Assembly (NCBI GenBank): GCA_013812775.1 | Contig: JACCSX010000274.1 | Coordinates: forward strand, 1-32,035 | Direction: 5' to 3' | DNA length: 32,035 nucleotides | From: Tatlockia sp. | GTDB taxonomy: Bacteria; Pseudomonadota; Gammaproteobacteria; Legionellales; Legionellaceae | Shown: piece by piece, positions 9,120-18,782 of the stretch | How positions within the stretch are numbered: position 1 is the first letter of the stretch | Layout of the letters: each line of letters opens with the position of its first letter | The notes under the pieces: model-generated | The model's database searches: none | Told to the model about the DNA's origin: nothing | The model's input: only the letters and a program-made list of their open reading frames with translations | Translations under genes and position numbers: made by a program

Positions 9120-10097
9120 ATTAACCAACAACTTGGTTAATTTCATTTTAGTTTGCTCATCGGCAAAAGATGATTTTATAGCCATTGCAGTAAAGTTAGA
9201 CATCTCTTTATCAGAGTATTGATAGCTTTGTTGGACTCGTTGATATTCTTTAGCTAAATTAGTACGAAAAAAGGGCGGATCATCAGAGCCAAGGCTAAGC
9301 TGAATCCCTGCTGCCATCAGTTGCGTTAATGGATGACAAATCATATCTGCAAATAAACCAAGTGCAATATTGCTGGACGGGCAAATTTCCAAGGCGATAT
9401 TTCGTTCTTTAAGTTGGGCAAGCACTTCTACAGAGTGCATCGCCTGGACACCGTGACCAATACGTTGAATTGGCAAATACTCCATTGCTTCAAGCATGCT
9501 GCTCGCTGGAGCGAATTCCCCTGCATGGACTGTACAATAAAGTCCGCCCTCAAAAGCAATTTTATAGGCTTTAGTGAATAATCTGGGTGGGAAATTTATT
9601 TCATCACCACCAAGACCAAAGCCAACAATGCAAGGAACGGTTTCTTTTAAGGCTTGTTGAGCAACTTTAGTTACCGCATCAACTCCAAAATGGCGTACAG
9701 CAACGATGATAATACGTCCTATAATATTGAATTGTACCTCAGCGTCATTAATAGCTTGCTGGATAGCTTGTAAATGTTCACTTGAAGGGATTCCACTCGA
9801 CCGTTCTGCGTGATCTGGCGAGTACATCATTTCCGTATAAATTGTATTTTCCTGCGCATTAGCCTTTAGATAATCGAAAGTAATATCGTAATAATCCTGA
9901 GGTTGTTTTATAACGGCGGCAACTTCATCATAGGCGTTGAGGAAACCAGGAAAATCAAGGTAGGAATAACTTTGCTTGTCAGGTGCTATCAGGTTTGCTG
10001 GTAGTGTTAGCTTATTGCGCCGAGCAAGTTTTTCTGCCAGAGCGGGCGTAATAGTGCCTTCAAGATGCACGTGTAACTCAGCTTTTTTCACTGTCAT
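9117..10097 (-). CDS. Adenosine deaminase family protein
   Basis: AELHVHLEGTITP (HxH), TVHAGE, RIGHG, LSLGSDDPPFF metal/catalytic motifs of the adenosine/adenine deaminase family. Confidence 0.92.
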   Translation of the reverse strand: MTVKKAELHVHLEGTITPALAEKLARRNKLTLPANLIAPDKQSYSYLDFPGFLNAYDEVAAVIKQPQDYYDITFDYLKANAQENTIYTEMMYSPDHAERSSGIPSSEHLQAIQQAINDAEVQFNIIGRIIIVAVRHFGVDAVTKVAQQALKETVPCIVGFGLGGDEINFPPRLFTKAYKIAFEGGLYCTVHAGEFAPASSMLEAMEYLPIQRIGHGVQAMHSVEVLAQLKERNIALEICPSSNIALGLFADMICHPLTQLMAAGIQLSLGSDDPPFFRTNLAKEYQRVQQSYQYSDKEMSNFTAMAIKSSFADEQTKMKLTKLLVN

Positions 10098-10175
10098 GAA
10101 CTGTTCTTCCTTATGGCATCTTTATTTAAAACCCGATAAACTCACTGTTTTTAGTATACGCTATTAGGATAACTT

Positions 10176-10361
10176 ATGAATAAAAATGATATCGATAAGG
10201 CTTATGTAAGCCCTTATGACAGATTTCTATTTGAATTTGACGCTAAGCACGAAAAATCACTTTCGCAATTAAAAGAAATCAAAAAGTATGAGCGTATATT
10301 CATTCTGCGCGATAATCCTGTAAAAAAAGATGCGGAAGGCGAAATTTGGGGTGATTTCTAG
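10176..10361 (+). CDS. Small hypothetical protein (61 aa)
   Basis: Short ORF with ATG, charged composition (MNKNDIDKAYVSPYDRFLFEFDAKHEKSLSQLKEIKKYERI...), placed tightly upstream of the GNAT gene. Confidence 0.6.
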   Translation: MNKNDIDKAYVSPYDRFLFEFDAKHEKSLSQLKEIKKYERIFILRDNPVKKDAEGEIWGDF

Positions 10362-10383
10362 GAAGTTGAATAAGGAAAGTCCT

Positions 10384-11049
10384 TTGGAAATCATTCATAA
10401 AAAAGCTGCTGCCCTCAGCGCAGCAGAATGGGAACGAGTTAGAATTCTAAATCAAAAAATCATTACAGACTCTTTATACAACCAAAATCTTTTTAAGGGC
10501 GGCTGTCTTCAATCAACCTGTGATAATGCTATCTCAAAGGCGCTAGAAACAGGAACCACCGATATTTTGCTTGGCTTGGAAAGGGATCAATTGATTAGTT
10601 ATATGATTTTTTATTGCCTTGAAAACCCGCCTTCCTTGCAAGCAAGATTAGATAATTATCGTCATCTGGGTCGGGTAGGTTATACAGATATGATTGTTGT
10701 TGATCCAATTTTCCAAAAAAAAGGCTATGCCAAGCAAATACTTACACGCATGAAACAAATAGGCAACGATGCAAAAATAGATGTATTTATGACCTTTGTG
10801 CGCGGCCTACCCATTCCCAATATCCCTTCTTTGCAGGCTTTGCGTCAAGCTGGAGCAGTAAGCTCTAACAATTTTTTATTATCAGAGCGCAAAATAGGGG
10901 GCATTGAGGACCCGATTCGAGATATCTGCCTTGAAATGATTTATCCCACAGATAAAAGAATTCTGACCACAGATAAGCAGGGAAAGGTAATTTGGTCGTC
11001 AAATTATCATCCTTTAAAAAACAATGATTCGTTAACTAATCGACTGTAA
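10384..11049 (+). CDS. GNAT family N-acetyltransferase
   Basis: Within ORF 10330..11049; motif A-like MIVVDPIFQKKGYAKQIL. Start uncertain: the ATG at 10330 overlaps the upstream small ORF; a TTG at 10384 preceded by AAGGA is an alternative. Confidence 0.65.
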   Translation: MEIIHKKAAALSAAEWERVRILNQKIITDSLYNQNLFKGGCLQSTCDNAISKALETGTTDILLGLERDQLISYMIFYCLENPPSLQARLDNYRHLGRVGYTDMIVVDPIFQKKGYAKQILTRMKQIGNDAKIDVFMTFVRGLPIPNIPSLQALRQAGAVSSNNFLLSERKIGGIEDPIRDICLEMIYPTDKRILTTDKQGKVIWSSNYHPLKNNDSLTNRL

Positions 11050-11112
11050 TTGTGCATTTATAGTTCTTTATGATATAATTCGTTTCTTTTTGTAATTATT
11101 TGAGGCTATCTC

Positions 11113-12270
11113 ATGCGTTATTTTATTTTCTCCTTAATCTCGTTGTGTCTTTCCTTTAGTACAATGGCAGATGTCAAACCTGAGGTGAGCCTACGAAATA
11201 AAATAGGTCAAATGCTTCTAATTGGTTTTGATGGAAAGAAAGTAAACGCCAAATCCGCAATAATAAAAACGATTGAAAAAAATAACATCGGCGGGGTCAT
11301 ATTATTTGATTTTGATTACCGCAACAAAAATTATGAAAGAAATATTGAAAGCCCAGGCCAAGTTAAACAGCTGAATAGTGATTTACAATATTTTACGGAA
11401 CAAGGTAATTTAAAACATCATAGGTCAAAATTACCTCTCTTAATTTCTGTAGATTATGAAGGAGGAAAAGTGAATCGACTGGGTGAGCAATATGGATTTC
11501 CTCCAACAATTTCAGCTGCCGAAGTTGGAAAAAGAAGCTTTGAGGAAGCAAAATCGACTGCAGATTCTATGGCTCAGGTATTAAAGAAAGCTGGCTTTAA
11601 TTTAGATTTTGCCCCAGTGCTTGATTTAAATGTGAATCCTGATAACCCAGTTATTGGAAAAAAAGACCGTAGTTTTTCTGCTGATGCAACAATGGTGACT
11701 AGTTATGCCGGTATTTATACACATTCTTTTTTAAATCAAAAAATTCAATGCGTTTATAAACATTTTCCAGGCCATGGTAGTTCTACCAAAGATTCACATT
11801 TAGGTTTTGTTGATGTTACTGACACTTGGCAAAGTTATGAATTAGAACCTTACCAGCAGTTGTTGAACTCAAATGAATCTTGTGGCGTGGTGATGACCGC
11901 ACACATAGTGAACCGCCAATTAGATGAGACAGGGCTGCCTGCTACCTTATCTTACAAAATATTAACTGGCCTCCTACGTCATAAATTACATTTTGAAGGC
12001 GTTATTATTACTGATGATATGCAAATGAAAGCCATAAGCGACCACTATGGACTTGAACAAGCTCTAATGCTAACAATAAACGCAGGGGCAGATATGTTGA
12101 TTTTTGGCAACAATTTATCTGTTGAACCACAGGATCCAAAACAACTTATCGATATCATTGAAGCAAAAGTTCACTCTGGTGAGATTAGTCAAAAAAGAAT
12201 AAATGAAGCATATCAACATATTGTTGCTTTAAAGCAATCCATTGTAACTGCTAATCCGAAGTCGAATTAA
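11113..12270 (+). CDS. Glycoside hydrolase family 3 beta-N-acetylhexosaminidase (NagZ-like) with signal peptide
   Basis: KHFPGHG, DYEGGKVNRL, ITDDMQMKAI motifs of GH3 NagZ-like enzymes; hydrophobic N-terminus MRYFIFSLISLCLSFSTMADV. Confidence 0.9.
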   Translation: MRYFIFSLISLCLSFSTMADVKPEVSLRNKIGQMLLIGFDGKKVNAKSAIIKTIEKNNIGGVILFDFDYRNKNYERNIESPGQVKQLNSDLQYFTEQGNLKHHRSKLPLLISVDYEGGKVNRLGEQYGFPPTISAAEVGKRSFEEAKSTADSMAQVLKKAGFNLDFAPVLDLNVNPDNPVIGKKDRSFSADATMVTSYAGIYTHSFLNQKIQCVYKHFPGHGSSTKDSHLGFVDVTDTWQSYELEPYQQLLNSNESCGVVMTAHIVNRQLDETGLPATLSYKILTGLLRHKLHFEGVIITDDMQMKAISDHYGLEQALMLTINAGADMLIFGNNLSVEPQDPKQLIDIIEAKVHSGEISQKRINEAYQHIVALKQSIVTANPKSN

Positions 12271-13376
12271 TGAGCATAGAGCAAAAAAACAGCAGATGGT
12301 TATCCTTGGACGTATTTCGCGGGATAACCATCGCTCTAATGATACTTGTTAACAGTCCAGGTAATCGTAACGCTTATACCTGGCTTGCGCACTCTACCTG
12401 GAATGGTTGTACCGTAGCTGATTTGGTTTTTCCCTTTTTTATTGTAATTGTGGGCATGTCATCCGTATTAGCAATATCAACTTTAAAAATAAAAGGTAAA
12501 TCTAATAAGCAATTATTTTCAAAAATTATCAAACGTAGCGCTTTTATATTTATGATGGGTTTACTACTCAATGCCTTCCCGAACCATTTTGATTTTTATA
12601 CTATTAGGGTTTTAGGGGTACTTCAGCGAATAGCTCTCTGCTATCTTTGTTCCTCCATATTGTTTTTAACCACAACAATACGAGTACAAGTTATCATTAC
12701 AACTGCTTTGCTTATAGGCTATTGGCTTTTAATGACCTGTTTTGCTGCAATTCATCCCCTAACAATCTCTAATAATTTAGTGGGTTATTTGGATGGCATG
12801 ATACTTTCGGCTCATCATTTATATACTCCAACCTTTGATCCAGAAGGAATTTTAAGTACCTTACCAGCTATTGCTTCTGCGTTGATTGGAAATATTATTG
12901 GCATTTTTCTCATTTCTTCGCGAACAAAAAAACAAAAACTGCAAGGGATGATTGCTGCTGGGCTAATTTTATCGATCTTAGGTTGGGTTTGGGGCTTTAT
13001 CTTTCCAATAAATAAATCACTCTGGTCTAGCTCTTATGTATTATGGACAGGCGGGTTAGCGTTGCTGGTCTTTGCTTTCTGCTTTGCGCTTATTGAAATA
13101 AAACAATGGCGCTCTTGGTCAAAACCCTTCAATCTTTTTGGTAAAAATGCAATGCTGGTTTATGTTCTTCACGTTTTGTTCTTAAAGATTCAAGGAATTA
13201 TCCTGATTCATAATAATCATGGGGACTTAATAAATCTGCGCCTATACATCACCGATTTATTGTTTGGAAATTTTAGACTACAAAATGCTTCGCTTTTTTA
13301 TGCGATGTTCTACACGCTATTTTGGTTGTTCGTATTAAAATGCATCAATCAATGGAGGTTAGTACAACTTAAATAA
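12270..13376 (+). CDS. Heparan-alpha-glucosaminide N-acetyltransferase-like membrane protein (DUF1624/NagX-type)
   Basis: RWLSLDVFRGITIALMILVNSPG...; multi-TM; C-terminal FGKNAMLVYVLH motif typical of the HGSNAT/NagX family; start directly abuts the upstream GH3 gene. Confidence 0.85.
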   Translation: MSIEQKNSRWLSLDVFRGITIALMILVNSPGNRNAYTWLAHSTWNGCTVADLVFPFFIVIVGMSSVLAISTLKIKGKSNKQLFSKIIKRSAFIFMMGLLLNAFPNHFDFYTIRVLGVLQRIALCYLCSSILFLTTTIRVQVIITTALLIGYWLLMTCFAAIHPLTISNNLVGYLDGMILSAHHLYTPTFDPEGILSTLPAIASALIGNIIGIFLISSRTKKQKLQGMIAAGLILSILGWVWGFIFPINKSLWSSSYVLWTGGLALLVFAFCFALIEIKQWRSWSKPFNLFGKNAMLVYVLHVLFLKIQGIILIHNNHGDLINLRLYITDLLFGNFRLQNASLFYAMFYTLFWLFVLKCINQWRLVQLK

Positions 13377-13406
13377 ATCCTACCTCTCTTAAGAATTGAT
13401 GCTGAT

Positions 13407-14654
13407 TTAACCGATATAGCTATGCAACAATTTATAAGCAAATATGGTCAACAAGGAAGCTGCAGGTAGGGTAAGTACCCATGACATGAAAATATTACGG
13501 ATAACTCTTAGGTTCAGAGCACCGATACCACGTGCTAGTCCAACACCAAGCACGGCACCCACCAGGGTTTGAGTAGCGGATACAGGAATACCCGTGCTCG
13601 TTGCGACTACCACAGTGGTGGCTGCAGCAAGGGTTGCTGCAAACGCACGGCTGGGTGTCAGGGCGGTAATGGAGCTACCCACTGTTTCAATTACCTTTCT
13701 GCCATACATTAGAAAACCAGTTAATACACCAACACAGCCAAGCAAAATAATCCATGATGGATAATTATCGGCGCCAATTGAAGCATGAATAACCAGACTA
13801 TGAATAATAGTTAAAGGCCCTACGGCTAATGCAACATCGTTTGATCCATGCGCAAAAACCATGGCGCAGGCGGTCAAAGCCATTAGGACAGCAAAGTATT
13901 TTTCCACCTGAATAAAGCGCTCTCGCCGCCGGATTTTGGGCATTTCAGGAATGCGTTTAATGAAAACCATGCCAATGGCGGTAATTACAATACTTGTTAT
14001 CAATGTTACTAACAAATCTTGTTTGAGATTTAAGTGTATATCAAAGTGTTTCAGTCCTTTGAAAACAGTTATAAAAGAGAGCACGGTTCCTACCAGAAAA
14101 AGATAGATGGGGATATAGAGTTTTGCTCTTTCCAAGGGATCGCTTTTAATAAATATAGTTTGTTGAATGCTGACGAAAAGTACGTAACCAGTAATTCCAG
14201 CAATAAAGGGAGAAGTAACCCAACCTATTGCAATATGAGACACTTGATTCCAATGAATGGCCCCAGTTCCAAGAACTATCGTGCCAAAGCCTACCATCGA
14301 GCCAACAAGGGCATTTGTAATTGAGACCGGAACTCCAAGATAAGATGCGAGATTCATCCACACCGTGCAGGCTAATAAAACAGAGAGCATACCTTCTATC
14401 ATAATTAAGGGTTGATTAGAGAGTTCGCTACTATTGATGATGCCATCACGCATGGTTTCGGTGACGCCGCTCCCTCCAAGAAAAGCACCGGCAAATTCAA
14501 AGACTATGGCGATAAGCATTGCCTGAGGAACAGTAATTGCCTTGGAACCCATGGTAGTAGACATAACATTGGCGAGATCATTAGCACCAACGCCCCAGGT
14601 CATAAGGAAGCAAAAAACAACGGCGATAGACAGCAACAGAAAAGAATAATCCAT
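13407..14654 (-). CDS. Inorganic phosphate transporter, Pit family
   Basis: TWGVGANDLANVMSTTMGSKAI and AHGSNDVALAVGPL duplicated GxND motifs of PiT transporters. Confidence 0.93.
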   Translation of the reverse strand: MDYSFLLLSIAVVFCFLMTWGVGANDLANVMSTTMGSKAITVPQAMLIAIVFEFAGAFLGGSGVTETMRDGIINSSELSNQPLIMIEGMLSVLLACTVWMNLASYLGVPVSITNALVGSMVGFGTIVLGTGAIHWNQVSHIAIGWVTSPFIAGITGYVLFVSIQQTIFIKSDPLERAKLYIPIYLFLVGTVLSFITVFKGLKHFDIHLNLKQDLLVTLITSIVITAIGMVFIKRIPEMPKIRRRERFIQVEKYFAVLMALTACAMVFAHGSNDVALAVGPLTIIHSLVIHASIGADNYPSWIILLGCVGVLTGFLMYGRKVIETVGSSITALTPSRAFAATLAAATTVVVATSTGIPVSATQTLVGAVLGVGLARGIGALNLRVIRNIFMSWVLTLPAASLLTIFAYKLLHSYIG

Positions 14655-14663
14655 AGGATTTAA

Positions 14664-15341
14664 TTACCTGGCAATTAGTATTTGAAGCCGACCACCCACA
14701 GTTTGGGCATGGTCGGCTAAGTCACCAATCCATTGAACCAATTTGTAAAGGAAGACTAGATCGATCGCAGGCAAATCCTTTTCCAGCTCAAAAATTCGGT
14801 GCCTGATATCGGCTAATTTTTCATCACTATCATGTTCAATCCCATCAAGTGTCATAATCATTTCTTCAACGATTTTAACTTCGCTACCCCGAAAACCGCT
14901 TTCCAGCAACTCGTCAAGCTCATTAATTGCTTTGCAAGCCTGCTTCGATGCATCCAGGGAACAATCTAAAAAAGGCATAAAGTCAGGAGCAAGTACTTCA
15001 GGAATAATCATTCGTCTGCTAACAATAAGCCTTGCTATATCTTCAGCTTTGTTAGCGATTCGATCTTGTGCACTCAATAATTCCAGCAAGTCCGTACGAG
15101 ATACAGGAAGAAAGAGACCAGTTGGTAAATGTAAGCGCAGATCGCGCTTGATCATGTCAGCTTCTGTTTCAAGAGAAGATATTCTGTCTTTTAAACTATC
15201 TGCAGTTTCCCAATCCTGAATGAGTACGGCTTCAAAAAAAGGATGCAGTTGTTTGGCGCATTGATGTACTTTGCGCATATGTAGTTCAATAGGCCGTATA
15301 GGTGATGGCCCGAACATATTGAATATGCTACCCATAATCAT
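14664..15341 (-). CDS. DUF47 / PhoU-like Pit accessory protein (TIGR00153 type)
   Basis: All-helical sequence starting IFNMFGPSPIRPIELHMRKVHQCA; adjacent to the Pit gene, as is typical. Confidence 0.88.
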   Translation of the reverse strand: MIMGSIFNMFGPSPIRPIELHMRKVHQCAKQLHPFFEAVLIQDWETADSLKDRISSLETEADMIKRDLRLHLPTGLFLPVSRTDLLELLSAQDRIANKAEDIARLIVSRRMIIPEVLAPDFMPFLDCSLDASKQACKAINELDELLESGFRGSEVKIVEEMIMTLDGIEHDSDEKLADIRHRIFELEKDLPAIDLVFLYKLVQWIGDLADHAQTVGGRLQILIAR

Positions 15342-15566
15342 AGAGATCTTAGGAGAGGAATGGGCGATTATAACGAGGGTCTGCTGATATTTCTACTGTC
15401 TCGCTCGAAAAACTCTGATTTCTTGTGATTTGCTACCTCATCTTAAGCTGAGCTCTAAACTAAATTTAGTCTTGACATTGTTTCTATATCGCAAAACAAT
15501 AGCCCACTAAATTAGAATACTTAGTTGCATTTCTTGCAGCAAAAAGAATCCTTAAGGGTATATATA

Positions 15567-16853
15567 ATGCAAATAGCCAGTATTAAAGGCCGCGAAATTC
15601 TTGATTCACGAGGGAATCCCACCGTAGAAGCTGATGTTATTTTAGAAAATGGCGAAATGGGGCGAGCAAGTGTACCCTCTGGAGCATCGACAGGGAGCCG
15701 CGAAGCCTGTGAACTTCGTGACGCTGACATGTCACGCTATGCTGGAAAAGGAGTTCTTCTTGCTGTTGATCATATTAATAAGGAAATAAATCACTCACTT
15801 AAAGGCTTCAATGTTAATGAGCAAAAGAAGATTGATGAACAGCTCTGCACTCTGGATGGTAGTGACAACAAATCACGTTTAGGTGCAAATGCAATTCTCG
15901 CAGTTTCACTTGCCTGTGCTCGAGCCTATGCCAACACTAGCAAGCAACCTTTATACCTGGCTTTGAACCAAGGTGAAAAGATGTCTATGCCTGTGCCGAT
16001 GATGAATGTTCTCAACGGCGGTGCTCATGCTGATAATAATGTGGATATTCAGGAATTCATGCTCATGCCTCTAGGCGCAACCAATTTTGCAGCAGCCCTG
16101 CAAATGGGCACTGAGATTTTTCATGTATTAAAATCAGTTTTAAAAAAACAGGGCTTAAATACCGCTGTTGGCGATGAGGGTGGCTTTGCCCCGAATTTAA
16201 AATCAAATCGACAGGCCCTGGATATGTTAGTGCAAGCAGTAGAGTGGGCAGGTTATAAATTAGGGCAAGATATAGTCTTTGCCTTGGACGTAGCTGCTTC
16301 CGAGCTTTTTCACGATGGCTTATACCATCTTGCCTCGGAAAATAAAAAACTGACCAGTCGGGAATTAATAAATTATTATGGTGATTTAGTCGCTAATTAT
16401 CCTATTGTCAGTATTGAAGATGGTTTAGATGAACACGATTGGCAGGGATGGCAGGAACTAACCGCCCATTTTAATAGGAAACTGCAGTTGGTCGGTGATG
16501 ATTTATTTGTTACCAATACCCGCATTTTGCAGGAAGGGATTACTCAGAAGATGGCCAATGCTATATTGATAAAACTAAACCAGATTGGAACGTTAACAGA
16601 AACAAGACAGGCTATGCTCCTGGCTCAGGAAAACGGATATCGCTGCGTTATGTCGCATCGCTCTGGTGAAACTGAAGATTCTTTTATTGCAGATCTGGCC
16701 GTCGCAACAGGCTGTGGCCAGATTAAAACTGGTTCTTTGTGCCGAACAGACAGGATAGCAAAATACAATCAGTTGCTGCGCATAAATGAATCCTCAACCT
16801 TGCCCTATGCTGGAAAAGCCTTAACTAGCGAATTATTAACAGACCCTCTATAA
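15567..16853 (+). CDS. eno: Enolase (phosphopyruvate hydratase)
   Basis: ORF 15525..16853; start at 15567 gives [63 protein letters not shown] motifs. Confidence 0.97.
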   Translation: MQIASIKGREILDSRGNPTVEADVILENGEMGRASVPSGASTGSREACELRDADMSRYAGKGVLLAVDHINKEINHSLKGFNVNEQKKIDEQLCTLDGSDNKSRLGANAILAVSLACARAYANTSKQPLYLALNQGEKMSMPVPMMNVLNGGAHADNNVDIQEFMLMPLGATNFAAALQMGTEIFHVLKSVLKKQGLNTAVGDEGGFAPNLKSNRQALDMLVQAVEWAGYKLGQDIVFALDVAASELFHDGLYHLASENKKLTSRELINYYGDLVANYPIVSIEDGLDEHDWQGWQELTAHFNRKLQLVGDDLFVTNTRILQEGITQKMANAILIKLNQIGTLTETRQAMLLAQENGYRCVMSHRSGETEDSFIADLAVATGCGQIKTGSLCRTDRIAKYNQLLRINESSTLPYAGKALTSELLTDPL

Positions 16854-16884
16854 TGGGAAAAATTATATCTTTCAATGGTTAACT

Positions 16885-17154
16885 ATGCGATCTATCTTCA
16901 TTATCTTGATCTTGGCACTTATCGGATTGCAATATAAATTGTGGCTTGGTGATGGCGGGTCAAACCAATGGGTTACCCTTGAAGATAAATTAGCTCTGCA
17001 GGAAAGTGAAAACTCTAAACTTATGAGCCGTAATCTTGCTATTGATGCCGATATTCTTGAACTAAAATCTGGCGATCAGGCTCTGGAAGAGCAGGCCCGC
17101 TATGAATTAGGCATGGTGAGAAAGGATGAGATTTACTACCAATTTATTGATTAA
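16885..17154 (+). CDS. ftsB: Cell division protein FtsB
   Basis: Short single-TM plus coiled-coil protein right after eno; LQYKLWLGDGGSNQW, QARYELGMVRKDEIYYQ typical of FtsB. Confidence 0.92.
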   Translation: MRSIFIILILALIGLQYKLWLGDGGSNQWVTLEDKLALQESENSKLMSRNLAIDADILELKSGDQALEEQARYELGMVRKDEIYYQFID

Positions 17155-17168
17155 TCAAACTTAGGCCC

Positions 17169-17909
17169 CTATTCATTAACAAAGTAAGTTTTGTATAAAG
17201 TTAAATAAGAATTATCTTTTTCCATTCCAATTATTAATTGATTCAGATGTTGGATTAGTGCGGCATTTTTAGGCAAGGCCATAATACCAAACCCCTCACC
17301 TATTACTATCTTCCCACCCAAAGTCCGAAATTTATTAGCACTGTGTTGCATCCAATAGACATTAGTAGAGCGATGTAAAAAGGCCGCTGGAATATCACCT
17401 GAACTTAAAGCTGCGATTAAATCCTCCATATTATTGTACTTAATAATATTAAAATTTTTGTTGTAATTCTGAACTAAATACTGACGGGCCAAACCACCAT
17501 CCTCTTCTTCTTCCTTGATAACACCCACTTTTTCACCGTTTAAATCAGCTATCGATTTAATATTGGACTGGGCTAAAATTAAAAATTGTCCCTGGCTATC
17601 TTTATAGGGCAGACTAAAAATATATTTATCTAATCGCGATAGGGTGATAGCAATTCCGCCAACGGCAAGATCAATCTGCCCCTTATCAAGAGCTTGAAAT
17701 AGCTCGTGAAAATTCATATACACAAACTGACAGTTCTCTTCTAATCGCTGGCAAAGCGTCTGCATTAAACCAATATCAAAGCCATTAGTGGGTGACATTA
17801 CGAAGGGTGGAAAAAAAAATTCCGTACCAATTTTGATCGATGCATAAAGAGGAGATGCGTGGATTGAAAAATAGAGAAGGAAAGACAATAAGCGTATTCT
17901 AACTTTCAT
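17169..17909 (-). CDS. Periplasmic amino-acid-binding (SBP_bac_3) protein
   Basis: Signal peptide; IKIGTEFFFPPFVM, GFDIGLMQTLCQRL, GQIDLAVGGIAIT motifs of family 3 solute-binding proteins. Confidence 0.88.
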   Translation of the reverse strand: MKVRIRLLSFLLYFSIHASPLYASIKIGTEFFFPPFVMSPTNGFDIGLMQTLCQRLEENCQFVYMNFHELFQALDKGQIDLAVGGIAITLSRLDKYIFSLPYKDSQGQFLILAQSNIKSIADLNGEKVGVIKEEEEDGGLARQYLVQNYNKNFNIIKYNNMEDLIAALSSGDIPAAFLHRSTNVYWMQHSANKFRTLGGKIVIGEGFGIMALPKNAALIQHLNQLIIGMEKDNSYLTLYKTYFVNE

Positions 17910-18224
17910 TAAATAATCCCTTTAATTTTAAAAGTCCCTGCTTTTTTTTAGCTAAAAGATAGTTATGACATAGAACAAATTTTTCGTCAAAAAAGACAGT
18001 GTTCGGTGCGACAGCCTTGTTCGAAAGGTATCAGAGAAAGACGGCGTTTTAGCTGTTCTCTTCAAGATTTTGTCAGGCTAGATTAATTTTGGGTGTATCA
18101 TGCAATCCCGCGGTCCCAGCAAATAAAAGCCCAGCCAAACCAACCCGTCCGATGACTAAAGACCTTTTGCAAAGACTTTACAAAGTAATTACCTAAGTGG
18201 TGCTTACCTACGAACAACCAAAAG

Positions 18225-18638
18225 TTAATTTGATTCCAAATTATCAATTAATCGCTGCAAATAGGATTGTATGATCTCCTGTTCATTTTCAGAAAAGGGT
18301 TGTAATAATAATTTATTCAGATTTTCGGCACTGGATAACACAGCAGCCTTCGATGAAAGTCCTTTGTCAGTCAGATAAATATTAAACACTCGTCTATCTA
18401 TAGGACTTTGCCTTCTCAAAATCAACCCATCCCGTTCCATGCGATCTAAGGTTCGAACCACAGTCGGTTGTTCAATACCGATGATTTTCTGTAACTCTGT
18501 TTGCGTCTGACCATCTTGTTCATAAAGAGCCATTAGAAAATAAGTGAAACCATGCATAATATTGTGCGGCTTTAACAAAATATTGGCTTTTTTCTCTAAA
18601 AGTCGTGCGGCTTTTTTAATCTGTGTAGATACATACAT
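18225..18638 (-). CDS. MarR family transcriptional regulator
   Basis: Winged-helix region TELQKIIGIEQPTVVRTLDRMERDGLILRRQSPIDRRVFNIYLTDKG is characteristic of MarR. Confidence 0.93.
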   Translation of the reverse strand: MYVSTQIKKAARLLEKKANILLKPHNIMHGFTYFLMALYEQDGQTQTELQKIIGIEQPTVVRTLDRMERDGLILRRQSPIDRRVFNIYLTDKGLSSKAAVLSSAENLNKLLLQPFSENEQEIIQSYLQRLIDNLESN

Positions 18639-18654
18639 TTAATTTATTCCCTAT

Positions 18655-18674
18655 ATATATAGTTTGCTATATAT
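18655..18674. promoter_or_regulatory. Putative MarR operator (perfect inverted repeat) in divergent intergenic region
   Basis: ATATATAG-TTTG-CTATATAT perfect 8-bp arms just upstream of the marR-type gene and between divergent genes. Confidence 0.5.
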
Positions 18675-18782
18675 TAGCATTGCATGTTAATATAATCAAA
18701 TATTGTATTATGGGCTATGATTCAAGATGGGCAACCTAAGTTTCACAATTGGTTTTCTAATAACCCTGAAGGAGGGTTTCAT

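Noticed and set aside
14034-14663. ORFs 14034..14324, 14146..14361 and 14412..14663 within the Pit gene
   Set aside because: Out-of-frame or antisense to the PiT transporter with strong motifs.
15472-15500. TTGACA as -35 of an eno promoter
   Set aside because: At 17-bp spacing the -10 would be AACAAT, a poor match; cannot support the call without start-site mapping.
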